Made by a program: the position numbers and the translations under genes. Shown here piece after piece: positions 23,001-34,487 of a stretch of DNA of 64,000 nucleotides (position 1 is the stretch's first letter; every line of letters starts with the position of its first letter). A model generated the notes under the pieces. It saw nothing but the letters and a program-made list of their open reading frames with translations. It was not told where the DNA came from and searched no databases. Source of the stretch: Saccharina japonica (taxonomy: Eukaryota > Sar > Phaeophyceae > Laminariales > Laminariaceae); NCBI GenBank assembly GCA_008828725.1, contig MEHQ01002044.1, forward strand, positions 259,839-323,838, written 5' to 3'.

Positions 23001-25391
23001 CCCACGCACCTCTGTCGCGCCCCTGCTGCCGATGCCGCAAGTCGCCATGCCAAGGGGAGCGTCGCGGAGGAGGCCAAGCGTGGCAAGGGCGGCCTGCTTG
23101 CGAACCACGGCACTCGCGTGGCGCATTGCCGTGGCTACTGCTGGTGCCAGCAGCGGAGTGCTCGTCTCCATCACTGAACGCACGGTGCGCATCGAACGAG
23201 CAAGAGAGGGGACACCGGTTTCCGAACAGACGAACGCAATAAGGGGTTTCCATGGGTACGTTAGTCGAGATTCCATCAGACCGGATACTACGTAGACAAA
23301 GCGACACACGTCGTTTTTAAAGCGCATCTGATATTCCTGCCGCGATTTTCATTAGTACGGGCGAGGAAAAACTCCGTAACATTAACGGCGCACCCGAAAG
23401 AGTCGCGGAGCAGGCGTGCTACTTCGGTACACAGAATGCTGAGAAGCCACCGGCGAATAAGAATAACACCGTGCTCTCCTACAGTAGCAGGCGCAACGGT
23501 GGTGCCATGAAGCCTGCGTCTAGGACCCGAGACAAATAGCCTATTGCTCGCGTAGGGTTTGCGCTTGCATCCTATTGCATTCTGTTGCATCCTGTTGCAT
23601 CCTATACCAGCCCAACGCATCTCTCCAAGCTGTTCGTCACGAAGGCAGTCAAGCACGGCGGCCGTCGCGCCCATGCACCATAAATAGCAAGGTCTGCCGT
23701 CTTGGTGTTTTAGTAGTACTACTGCTGAAATGCCGCTGGTTCCCGGGAGGGCATGCTTGCTTACGGTCGGAGCCCATGGTCTGATTGGAGATGGCGAACA
23801 GCGCAGCGATCTTGGAAAGTTTGCCTTGAGCTTCGTCGTGCAGAACCCTCGCAACCGCTGACCACAGTGCCGCCGCCTGTTGTGTGCATCATGTTCAGTA
23901 GTTCGTAAAGCCAACTATTTTATTTATTTATTTTTTTACCACCCGAAAACTATGACAAGGATGGATCAGATTTTCACATTCGGACATGACGTACTGGCTG
24001 TACGTACTGTAGTATCCCCCGACTGTTGCTGTGTTTGCCTGTTTGTCGGGTCCGAGGTGGTTGGAGTTGGGGCATTTCGTCGAACAGGCCAAGCGAGCAA
24101 TCGGAACTCAAGCACTACGATTTTGAGCACACGGCAGGACTACGAGTATGAATACCTGGCAAGGCAAGGGACGGAAGCAGTGGAGCCTACTCGTATTGCT
24201 GCTGTTGTCGAGCTCTCGTTGGTTTAGCTCTGGAGCTCGAGAGCTTATGACTGACCGAGAGTGCTTCAAGCATAAAACTTCAGGCAGGCCATTGGAAGAC
24301 CCAACCAGTGTACGAGTAGCACCCCAAGGTCTTTAGAGATATCGCAAAAACGTACCATGTATGCACAACGCACATCGCCAAAAGGGCATGCACTCTTGTT
24401 CGTACGTACAGTATGATAGAGCTCTGCAGGCGTACCCGTATGATAGCCCACATATGCCATGCCACGCGTAAAGCGCACCTGATGCGGCTGGAAGGGGGAA
24501 ATCCACTCCGCCATACCAGCGAGGTGGCCTAACATCTCCAAGGCTCCTCGCTGCAAGTCATCGCACCCCTCCGAACAGTCTTCGCATATACCAGGTATTC
24601 CGGTACCAGGTGCAGCAGCAGTGCATGCATCACAATTACGTACAGAGTTTAGACGCAACGATGAAGGCCGAGCGTGGGAACAAAGTGGGAGTCATGAGTC
24701 ATGAGTCGACGAGTGCTGTCTGCATGTGAGTTTAGTATTTACTGCTGCTGCTGTAGGCACGAATTTCCGACGAAAATGGTTGCACCAGGTACAGCAGTAT
24801 GCAGCGTAGCGGAAGCTGTTGCTATCAATCAGTATGCAACGCGAATGCACCCCTCTGTTGCAGCACTGACTACCATCGCTGCTGCTGTCTGCTGCTTCGT
24901 GCCGTGTCGATTCCCCGGGCACTGGGCACTGGTCACCAACACCAGGACAGAGCAAATCCAAAAACAGGAAGAAGCCAGTTTGAATTTCAATTTCGCAAAT
25001 TAGCTCCCTTTGCACCCCGCACGTCGCAGCAACTCCAAACGAAATAAAATATCATAGGAACGTCCCTTCATTGATGCCCAGGTACCCACAACGACTCAGT
25101 GTACAAGCGTGTGGCTGGTACACATAGTGGAGAAAGGATGCTAGCGCTGTAGCACTGTTGTAGCATGGTAGTATTGTAGCAGTCCTACTGCTGTAGTCCT
25201 GCCTGTGGCTTACCCTTGATGAGCACTGGGAGGATGGCATCTTTGTGCGCGTCGAAAGCGGCCGCTTTTTCTTCGTCGTTTCCGTCTTTCAGTCCGCTGA
25301 TATTGATGTCCAGATAAAGTTGTCGAGCTGTTTCGCCTTTGGTCGAGCCGGTGATGCGATCAGCCAACTGCTGAAGAAGTGCTTCGATCAT
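14025..25391 (-). CDS. Rif1-like telomere/replication-timing protein (N-terminal HEAT region)
   Basis: Minus-strand exons: 25391-25214 (ATG start, MIEALLQQLADRITG), 24579-24479, about 23250-23010, about 22595-22417, 21893-21698, 20989-20849, 19961-19890, 19648-19590, 19114-18963, 18346 onward, probably one within 17950-17640, 17446-14635 and 14411-14025. Most junctions agree in phase. The translation follows animal Rif1 block by block with almost equal spacing. Compare YLDINIS with YLTLTS; WAPCLLRLCLDDCVGVRVDA with the WAKLVIPL block; KVWAIYL to LLHTRG with LKLWPLF to LHRSG; VEAWEMFVSN with FIAWKSLIDN; AAKVAELSLRPF with SAKRLKLLMQPL; VWMPITLQS with VCVPLIQS; and VIDMWNHTFG with the SAQFWNATFA block. 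Rif1 is known to recruit PP1 phosphatase, time replication and protect chromosome ends. An exon between 23010 and 22595 (perhaps starting at 22950) and the exact start of the 23.2-kb exon remain unresolved. Two donors are GC, not GT. Confidence 0.75.
14635..17446 (-). CDS. Giant 2.8-kb exon of the Rif1-like gene
   Basis: One open exon of 936 codons between a TCCTTCAG acceptor and a GTACAC donor, unlike the 60-200-nt exons around it. Helical HEAT-like pieces (DIVAEVSPLLSTLQTLM, RAWCGLALWALSEHC, ELLAIAPKEGAAQVLSSL, LWHKLFDARRG, SSLLRKIAKECAALVLSG, EIRELALSVVSAVQGF) alternate with Gly/Ala/Asp-rich low complexity. That low complexity includes a trinucleotide-rich tract at about 17105-17170 encoding Gly/Asp repeats. 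The helical pieces correspond in order to the middle of the Rif1 HEAT region. The low-complexity inserts make it much longer than the animal counterpart. Confidence 0.75.
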
Positions 25392-25748
25392 CCCCGGTAG
25401 CTCGCACGCTCGGGTCCGCTTCTCGCCTCGCAGAGGTTGCTGTGATGGCGATGGCGCCACCAAGCCACCAACAATTTAAACTTTCGCAATCGCACCGCAA
25501 CTAACCAATCAGTGGCCTCATAAAATATGCGGAGGAATACCATTGCGGCGGAAATTCAATTGGCTTACTCGTACCGAAAAGCCACTCTCGAAACGGTGGA
25601 AAATACTACATCATGCATCTCGGATCTCGGCTGCCCGACTGCTTTGCTGTCTGTAACACCGCACACTCGTAGCCACCGCACATTCTACCAAAGTTGGCAC
25701 AGGGGCAGAAGGGTAGTCTATCGGCGTTGTCGAAGGCTTGCAGCCAAC
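25392..25748. promoter_or_regulatory. Probable bidirectional promoter with CCAAT box
   Basis: Only 357 bp separate the divergent start codons of the Rif1-like gene (25391, minus) and the zinc-knuckle gene (25749, plus). A CCAAT motif lies at about 25502-25510 (AACCAATCAG), which would be an inverted CCAAT box for the minus gene. I see no clear TATA box. Both 5' UTRs must also lie here. Confidence 0.5.
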
Positions 25749-28700
25749 ATGGGGGCCGCCAGTTCTGTAGGGGTTGACCCCACGACCTTGCGCAAAGAGT
25801 ACGAAGCGATGGCGGCTTCGGCTGCTAGCGACGAGGAGCTCCTGAAGCACATGAAGACACTCATCATCTCTCCGAAAGGTTGTGAGGTTGTCGTTGGCGT
25901 CGTGCGCATCTGATACTCTCTACTACTGTATAGCACGTCATATGTACCCTCTAGTCGATACCAGGTACTTTTTACGTCCCCTGACTCGAGAGCGGCAAAC
26001 GCAGCATAGTCGGAATTCACAGAGCTACCTTCCAAACGTCGTCTTGGACAATTACACTGTAGCTGTTGTTGCAATTTAATCTAAAGCGTTCTCGTTCTCG
26101 ACGGGTTTTGTGTGCTTGTATGGTGCGGCAGATGACAACGGCAAGCGCGTCGAAGCTACCAGCAAGACACAAAAACAGCAAGGCGATGGCAGACGCGGCT
26201 CTGCGCTGAGGCCCAACTCGCACGAAGGGCGTATATCATGTAGCAGCAACAAGCAAGTTTCACCAAGGTACAGGTATTTCAGGTGTTCGCTTTCTCAAAG
26301 TTTGGAGTATACGCAGCGCTTATACGATAGCTTTGGTTGGTTGGCCATGGGTAAAACACAAGGGCGCATACTCGTACAACAACTGTTTGTATACGACATA
26401 CTCGTAGTGCTTGGGAGCATCAAAAACAATCCGCGGCCGAAAGCACCAACGTTCAACAGTACGCACTGTACAGAAATACGAGGTATTCCTGTAGCATGAT
26501 AGTCAAGAGCCAATGAGTAGAATTTCCACTGCAAACCGACAATCGGTGCCGACCGCTCAGCTGTCGTCACGTTTCAACTTAACTGCAGGCGTGGCTCATG
26601 GAATCGACGTCAAAGCAAAGAAGACGGACGCCCCATATCGGCGCCCTCAGAGGCGCTGGCGGTTTCAAAATATCCGAAAGGGCCTCGTAGCCCCCCAGGA
26701 GGGAAGGTCGAAAAACCGAGAAAGTGCAGGAGGAGATCCTACCTCGCGGAAAAGGTCGGGGCGTATACACTGTACGTAGCGCAATTCAACATCGTTCGAT
26801 ACAAGCGATCACAACAGTAGTAGTTGTACGTACGTAGCGATAATCGATGGCGATTGATGCATAGTGGGTATATTTCCCACAATCTCCAGCATTTTTTGCA
26901 GCCCCTGCTTGCCCAACAACGACAATAGAACTTCTAAAAATGTATGTGACGCGTAAGCTTGTTGGGGTGTACGCCTACTTTTGGCGGCCAGGAAAAGAAG
27001 CAACAAATCGTCTCCCTCGGATATACAAAGTAATCACAAAATGTCTTAACTTGGTGTTTTGTTTTTTAAGTCCCTTCCATTTACCGACAGAGTGGTTTTG
27101 CCGCCCTTGCTTTGGTGGGAGTTCTACTATCATACCGCATCTTTTTGTGCAATCTTCCCTGAGCGTTAAGTGCGCTTAATCCCGCATCTTCAGCCCAGTT
27201 TATCTGCATTTGTAGTTTTTCGCGCCAGTGCAGCCCTTCAACAAGGTTGTGAAGCGACAACGAAAAATGGCTCGGTCGGTTTTTAATTGTTTTGTCAAAA
27301 ATTCGGTCGGTCTCGGTCGGTTATAATATATAAACCGAAACCGAACCGAAATCGAAAACCGACCACACACTTGTCGGTCGGTTTCTCCGTCGGTCTCTTG
27401 GTGAAATCTACTAAATGGTCAACATTCGAAGGGTTCGGTGTGAATATGTTGCTATCATGTGACGACATGATCGTATGGTGTCATGGTGTCACGTGGACAG
27501 GGTTGTGAACCGACTCGGAAAATGGCTATGTCGGTTTTTCATTTTTTCGCGGACAGTGTCGGTCGATTTCGGTCGCGTTTTCGGTGTTCCATATAGATAT
27601 TCTGAGTATAGGCGTTGTTGGGGCGTATGGAACAGGGCAGCAAAAAGTCGGTCCTCGGTCGGGAAAAATCGCCAAAAAACGACCGAAAAAACAAATTTCG
27701 GTTTTCGGTTCACAACCCTTCCTTTCAGCTAGAAATGTGATTTGTCCGCCCCTTTACGTAGTGCGATTTCTCCCCTATTTACGTTGTGGCGCACGACCAG
27801 CAGCGCCAAATGTCTCGAAGAACATGGGTGGACGATGATGTTTTCTTCGAAAGCAGGGGTACTTGCTCGCTCTACTCGTGGGACCTCGCGCTTGGAACAA
27901 CGTCCTCCTCGCCCTCCGCGATTCGTTGTTCTATCGTGTAGCCCACAGCAGTAGTAGGTGATGGGGTTCCTGCTGGGGGTGTGGAACCTGAGGCTGCAAA
28001 GGAAGGAGCTGAAGCCCCAGGAGACAAAGTCGACAGTTGGGAATCAGTTTCTCTACAGCCTGCATGGTAAGCGCCATACCGCATCCAGTAACGAACTGCG
28101 CAGACGGTAAATCACAGTTGGGGGCGTTTTCAGCGAATTACTCCTGATACGCGTGGTTGTCAGATGCCTGGTAGAGCAACGGGTCGATTCTAGTATGGCG
28201 TCGCTTCAGGAGCATGGTGTAGTTCGGCAGTTGTTGTTGACGTGTCCCCTCTCAAAGGGTTTGCGGCTCATTCGGTTTCCGACGATGTGTGGGTGTGAAA
28301 GCTGTGTAAGGTCTGTACCAATACAAGGTCAACGACGACGTTCGGCTTCGTTTTAAAATTTGAAGGCGCTTGCTTTCGTGTGGTGATCGTTTTCGGCTGG
28401 ACCTCTTTTAAACAACGCGACGGTGGCTGGCGCAGCCCGCTATGCCACACGGCGTTTTCGAGCGAAGAGAGCCGCGACGAGCACATCAAGACGTGTGCGG
28501 CGCACAGCGGCCAAGCAGCGGAATCGACGCCCGCGCAAGATGCGATCCCGGTCAGCGCTGTGGACAGCACAACTATTTACTCCGGCACGAAACTCTTTTG
28601 GCGCAGTCGGCTGAGTGTGGAGCTGCTCATGCAACAACACCAGCAAGTCAACGCCGTGCAAGTGAGTAAGGAGACATATATCTGCTGTATGAGAGAGAGT

Positions 28701-31700
28701 GGAAACCAAGGCGGGAGGTAGTTCAAGTTTATCTGTTTCTCGCCCGGATGGTGTTGTGCCCAGCGTAGTCAAGTTTGTTATAAGATGTTGTGCGTGACCA
28801 GCGTAGTCAACTCTACTCTAAGATGTTGTGCCCGCCTCTATTCGCAAGGTCTGCCATCGAGCTTGATGGTATTCCTCCTGCGCGGCTAACGTGCGAATAT
28901 TCACTTGTTATGCTCCAGGTACTCGTGTTCGACTCTAGCACCGACCAACAGCTGGGACAGTTGTGGGTATCTTCAAACAATGTGGTGGCGAGACTTGGCG
29001 AGGACGCGCTCAAAACAGAGGTACTCTTAAGAGGATATTTATTTCGTGTCTTTGACAACAAAGCGGTGCTCCTTGCTCGGCGATCGTACCACCCTTTCCT
29101 TGTGAAGTCTACAAGAATCACATGGCAGCCAATGACGCTTGACGAAGTACACATATTTCAGTCAAATAGGCGCTTAACCCATTCATAACTGAAAACACAT
29201 CCTACACAAATTCCAAGTATTTTGTCCCCAAATAGGTGGGACCAGTTCAAAAGGGGTTAGTGCGCTCAGCTTTCTACTTCATTAGGCGGCGTGCATTCTC
29301 GTCGTTCAAGTAAACTGTGATTTGACCTGCTGATCTGCAATGCGTGGGTCACGTAGACCCGTACCATGGTTTATTAGCTACTGGTGTAGTGGAAGTCGAC
29401 CACCCTAACTTTGAGCGATACACGCTGTTCTTAGCCTCTTTTAAAAATGCAAGGCTGCTTCTCCTCGTTTTTTTCTCAGATGCCTGGAAATCCATGCAGT
29501 CGAGCACACAGCATCCCTTTACAGCAAATTCACCGCTAACATGCCCACCGCGGCCACCGCGCCTGCTCTCATCGCGCGCACTTCTTGTGCGACACTGAAT
29601 TTTCTCTGTGTCCTACCGATGATATGAAAGACGAAAGCGGCTGAGAAGGCCTTCGCCAATCTCGGGGTGAACGCGACCCCTGAGAACGTGGCGGCAGAAG
29701 CGACGAAGCGGGCGGTAGTATCTTTCATAATCAAGAGGATACTGGTGAGAAGTGTGCTTGGTTTCGACGTTCCGCGTGGAGTGCTTGAACGCTGCAACCT
29801 TGACCCGACAGTTTCGGTGTACGACGCACTGCACGTCAGCCTCAAAAGTCACTCGTAGGTTTCGTGCAACACAGGGTAGACAAAAACTGAAAAGCGTTTC
29901 GTAGTTCAAGATGGAAGATGGCGTCTTCAGCGTGGAAACTTGGCAAAACCGTTTCCCGAACCGTGCTATATACGATAGGCCGAATCACGACGCGTGCTGC
30001 GATAAGGATATACAGTAATGTTTGGCCGAAATATTTATGGCTGGCTATTAGTGACTATTAGTGACTATTAGTGTCTTCGTATTATTAATAGCCACTATTA
30101 GTTACTACTAGTGACTATTACTGGCTATTAGTGACTATTGCGGACTGCTATTATTAGTATACTCTTCAACTGAGGAGTTACCCACTGTCACTGTGTCACT
30201 GGGAATACCACTTGTGTTGCACACCATAATATTTTGCGTTAGCACCGGGTTGTTGATCGAGTTAAGCCTGCATATTGTCTCAAAAGTCCGTGTTAATTTA
30301 CTAATAGTATGGAACTCCTTAAGTGAGGAGTCTGAAAAAAAATAACAGGGGCTACCCCTATATAAGGCAAACACGCCTCCACCATCATTCTCGGGGCTTC
30401 TGCCAAGACGAATCGTGCGCGATGCCCTGCAACACTACTGTACTGCAACACCTACACAATTTACTGTTTACGATGCTGCAAGTGATGACGGTGTAATCAG
30501 AAATAAACGGAACCACCCTGGAACACCTTCACCACTTTCACACCTCTATTACGGAGGACCATAGTAAATAGGACCTAATATTGTTAGTGAAAATAGATAA
30601 ATAGGTAAATATATAGGTTATTGTGTGTACCGTAGGTTCTATTTACTAGTATATACTATGGTCTCCTGTAATAGTAATGTAACGGTGTGTCATGCTATCC
30701 TCCTCTCTCTATGACCGCTCACTGTTTGTATTCCGCCAAGCAAGGTGGAAGACTGCACGGAAGAGGGAGAGGAACCGGACGGCCCGAAGTCGTACAAGGT
30801 GACCTTAACGCAAATGGCCTCGGACGATGGGGTGGAACTAGCCATGGACCAGCCCAAGGAGGTCAATCCAGCCGTCAACCGCGCTGCCACAAGACGAGCC
30901 TCTATGTGAGCGCGAGGTTGAAAAATAAAAATAGGCACGACGCGCGCGGCGCACGGGTGGGGCTGACTATACGTACACAGTCCTAAATTATGGTTGATAC
31001 ACAAAGGAGATGTTTGAAAGTCAACTGCGATGTAAGGGTCGTTCTTATCGAGCATTTTTTTTCCAAAAATTCCAATATTTTTTTCCAAAAAAAGAGAGGA
31101 AAAGCAAGAAAAACAGGAGTTATTTCGAAATTTTGGAATTTTAACAGAGGGCAAAATATTTGGAAGGCTTCGCATTCCGATATTTGGACATTATTTTTGG
31201 ACAATATGGAAATCCTAAAATTTGCGCGAAAAACATATATATGGAAAATTTGGGGAAAAGTTGCTCGATAAGAACGACCCTAAGTTTCGGCTTGAGACAG
31301 TTATGTGCGTGATAACCTCCTGCAGGCACACTAATCGGTGAGCGGTAAGGTACAGCGCTGAAGAGTCAATGGCAGTGGAGGGGTCCAATTTCGAGATAAA
31401 CCCAAAAATGTGTCGCTCTACAACTCGACCTTGACATTATTCCCTAATTATTCTCGTTCGTTGTCCTTGTCATGGTGAGCCCGGTTGGTGCTAACGTTCT
31501 TTAACAAATCGAAAGAACATTGAAATATCCCAGCGCATTCGTTATCCCGTAGGCATACATAAGCTGACTTCAAACGAGTAGTAGAGCCAACATGCCCTAA
31601 TATAATACGTGCTTTGGTGACCCTCGATTTCTGTTTTTCCTTTCAGTCAAGAGGTTGATACGGTGGTTCAACATCTCAAGGAGAACCTCTCGAATGCACA

Positions 31701-32442
31701 GGGCTCTGCCCAAGCGGCCGTTGTCAATCTGGACTGTGCCCAAGGGGCCATGGAGAAGGTGATGATACTCCCAACCAGCTCTACCGCAGCTTTATCTTGT
31801 CACGTCGTGTTGGCCTTCTTCACAGCCATGGGTGCCTGAAGAGCCGTACAAATCTCCCACTGCGGTGCAGAGTGCACAGTTTACCGTGCAAAGTTTTATG
31901 GCGCAGGTTTACCGTACAGAGTCACGTTTACCGTGCAGAGTTTGGCAGGTTGATGTGCAGAATCGGGTGCAAGTTTGCCCTGCAGTCCCCAACACGTTTT
32001 CGAGACTTGTTTTATCGGTCGACATGCTATTCATAATGCCCCCGCCATGTAGAGCCGCTTGGCCGTTCGTGGGACTCACCCCCCCCCCCCCCAACGCATT
32101 CATACCATCTACAGTATAGTATAGTATGCACAGGAACTCCCGATTAATAGATACCCTTCCTGTTTTTGACAGGTATGGATCGCTCATTCGCATTTCTTAT
32201 CCCCTGTGGTATAATACGTCTAATACATACGAACACCTCGCTTTTTGGTACCACTTAACACGAACATTGCGACTTGTCAAGGGGCGGCGTGGATCAGTGG
32301 AGGTCGCACGACGAGCGTCGGCATCGGGGATGACGCCTCGTGCTCCCTGAAACATACGGTCCATGGGGACACCTTGTCACCCAAGCGTGGGGGCGCGCAC
32401 ACCATCGACGTCATCGCCAACTATTCGAAGCTGCGTGCATAG
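25749..32442 (+). CDS. Unrecognised protein with possible N-myristoylation start and C2HC zinc knuckle
   Basis: Exons: 25749-25878, probably 26132-26230, 27958-28066, 28436-28661, 28919-29020, 29631-29744, 30745-30905, 31647-31758, one starting at 31826, and 32282-32442 (TAG). Junction phases agree up to 31758; the last link is not resolved. The start MGAASSVGVDP fits an N-myristoylation signal (Gly2, Ser6). Joining 28066 to 28436 restores CPLCHTAFSSEESRDEHIKTC as a CxxC-x10-HxxxC pattern, one Cys codon being split across the intron. It is followed by an Ala-rich stretch, LFWRSRLSVELLMQQH, LVFDSSTDQQLGQLWVSS, a helical segment (ATPENVAAEATKRAVVSFI), an acidic stretch, and a probable coiled coil (QEVDTVVQHLKENLSNAQGS). 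The family is unknown to me, and it could be two adjacent genes, although phases allow one. Its second, fifth, sixth and seventh introns are long and carry mobile elements. Confidence 0.6.
27500..27718. mobile_element. hAT-like MITE
   Basis: Perfect 14-bp terminal inverted repeats: GGGTTGTGAACCGA at the left and its complement at the right. The interior is made of CGGTCGG/CCGACCG-type words. A related partial copy starts near 27230 (AAGGTTGTGAAGCGA). CAGGGTTGTGAACC-type ends occur in hAT elements (established knowledge), but no 8-bp target duplication is obvious, so the superfamily is tentative. It lies in an intron. Confidence 0.65.
29174..29260. mobile_element. piggyBac-like mini-element, copy 1
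   Basis: Begins TTAACCCATTCATAACTG and ends with CCAGTTCAAAAGGGGTTAG, an imperfect inverted match. The core AATTCCAAGTA, TTTGTCCCCAAAT and GTGGGACCAGTTC is shared with the copy at 62728-62816. The TTAA flank and CCC/GGG ends resemble piggyBac elements, but the right TTAA is degraded here. Confidence 0.6.
30030..30155. repeat. Degenerate (GACTATTAGT)n tandem repeat
   Basis: About ten imperfect copies of a 9-12-bp word such as GACTATTAGT or GGCTATTAGT inside an intron of the zinc-knuckle gene. Confidence 0.85.
30549..30671. mobile_element. TTAC-family MITE, copy 1
   Basis: Ends TTACGGAGGACCATAG and CTATGGTCTCCTGTAA, flanked on each side by TA. Inside are AAATAGGACC, ATATAGGTTATTGTGTGTACC and TTCTATTTACTAG, shared with four other copies in this window. 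It lies in an intron. Confidence 0.88.
31036..31280. mobile_element. PIF/Harbinger-like MITE with TAA target duplication
   Basis: A perfect 19-bp inverted terminal repeat, GGGTCGTTCTTATCGAGCA, bounds a 245-bp AT-rich interior. The element is flanked by direct TAA on both sides (31033-31035 and 31281-31283). A 3-bp TAA/TWA duplication and GGG-starting ends are the hallmark of PIF/Harbinger elements (established knowledge). It has no coding capacity and sits in an intron of the zinc-knuckle gene. Confidence 0.82.
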
Positions 32443-34487
32443 ACTGATATGAGTTGTAGAACATCGCGGTAAGCTAGAAGATAATGCGAGTATACACCTC
32501 TCCGCACAACCTGGCAGTCTTCGGCACACAGACAGTGCAGAATTGTTCCACTGATAGCCTTAGTTACAGTATGTAGAAGAGTCCGGTTAGATATTACGGT
32601 AGATATAATGGATGCAATGGGGGGTATTCGCCTACTCGTGGTGAAGTATGCGTACTTTTTCCCTCGACCATTGGCCTCAAGTCCTGTACCTTTTGCATGG
32701 TTTTAGTCATAGATAGGTGCAATACCAGGTGCCAGTATGCCTTACGAGACAAGTTCAATGTACAGTAGATAGGGGAGGGAACAATGCTTTTGAGCTGAAC
32801 ACGGATGCGTGGTAAGCACTGGGGCTGGCCGTGCAAATCCAGGCCGACGTTGGATTGTATTACTCTGTAGGCCGTCTTACGCCATGTGCAAAAAAAGTCT
32901 CTTCAATCACCCAGGGCACGCCAAACGAGCTGAAACTTTGAGGGCGCCCGTAATGTGATGAGTAGAGAGGATCTGTGCGGTCGGGGGCGGGGTCAGACAA
33001 GGGATTTCGAGAATAAAAAAATCGAGGGGGTGAGCCTCTTGTGTGGAGAAAATTAAGGAAGACAGGCAGACAGACAGACAGACAGGATTTGAATTCCCAA
33101 AACAAGAGACAGTTTTGCAAACTGAAAATTGCGGTTTGCGTCCGTCTATTTGCGGTGCGACTGCTGTCGAGTTTTTGGCATCGACCATTGATATCGATCA
33201 ATCGTTGATACCGAGAGTTGTACGTGACCGATTTCAACAACCCCGGGGTCTGCAGAAGCGGACGAGCGAGCTTAGCCTATAAAGCAGGGGGCTTATTTCG
33301 TCGCAATCCGTCTCGAGTTGGCCGCGGTTGCCGGGTTGCTGTGTGTTGCTGTGCGTTTTGAATTCGGCGGGACTTCGATTTACTTTTTCTTCGTGTTTTC
33401 CTCGAAAGCACACGGCCGCCCTACTGCAAGTATATACGAGGCCGCCTGGCCTATTTCACCTCTCTACTATGACGGCGGAGCATATATAGGAATCCGAACT
33501 AAACATGGCATATAAACATAAAGGGATACGTGGCTTTTGGGTCCATCGAGGGTTCTGATTACCATCGTACTACATCAGCCCACCCGGAAATAGTATTAAT
33601 AGTAGTAATAGTAATAGGAAATACCTGGCACTTGATAGCAGGCGCCGAAAACAAAGCAAAATAGCAAAATAGACGCCGTGGCATGGCACCGCGAAGACGA
33701 GCACTGCTTCACGCGGGGACAAAACATGATACTGCTCTCATCACACCGGTATATCTGGTACACCACTGTGCCAGGTAAGGCTGAAGACGCGTAAGTGGGA
33801 AAAACAAAAAAACATCGCCACTTCAACGTGCTAAGAGATACAAGAGGCTGGTAAAAATAATAAAATCGTTGTTGTCAGAACGATTCCAGGAACTGTCTGG
33901 AATGTGGCAACCTATCAATAGGTGGCTACAACTTCAGCTTCATTCTTCCTTGGAAACCCCAACTCCAAACAACAACCTGAGTGTTGCTATGACGTCCAGA
34001 CCAGTCCCTCCCCCAAAACGAAGCCTGGAATGCGCAATCCAACGCCGCGATGAGCTACGAGCAGTAGTTGGGCGCAGGCAAGCAGTGGTCCTCCCTCCGA
34101 TACACGCTTGTCGGCACCGTACGACACCATAACGACACCTCCAGGCGTGGTGCTGCGCGACGCACACACCCACGGCTGCGGTACACATCACACAGCCTGC
34201 ATTTGGCCCTACTGTCCCTTCTAAACAAGGGACGTCGCACACTGGCTGTGCTGCTGGCTGTGCGTACGTACGTAGGCACTTTGTGCTGCGGGTGGCTTGG
34301 CTGACAACACCCAAAAAAAGCAAATACAAAAAACACGGTGAAAAAAAAAAAGTAATCCCGAATCACGCTATACGCAAAGTCCGTAACCCTGCCGCCATCG
34401 CCGAGTATCCCATACCGGTAAAACAAGTACTGCTAATACTGCTGTAGCGAGGCGAGAAAAGGACGTATGACACGTGCCTAGCACAGC
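32443..34487. other. Intergenic region without recognisable gene
   Basis: Lies between the 3' ends of two convergent genes. It contains a short (GACA)n run near 33062-33084, a C-rich patch and some AT-rich microsatellite. I see no exon with coding composition. Confidence 0.5.
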
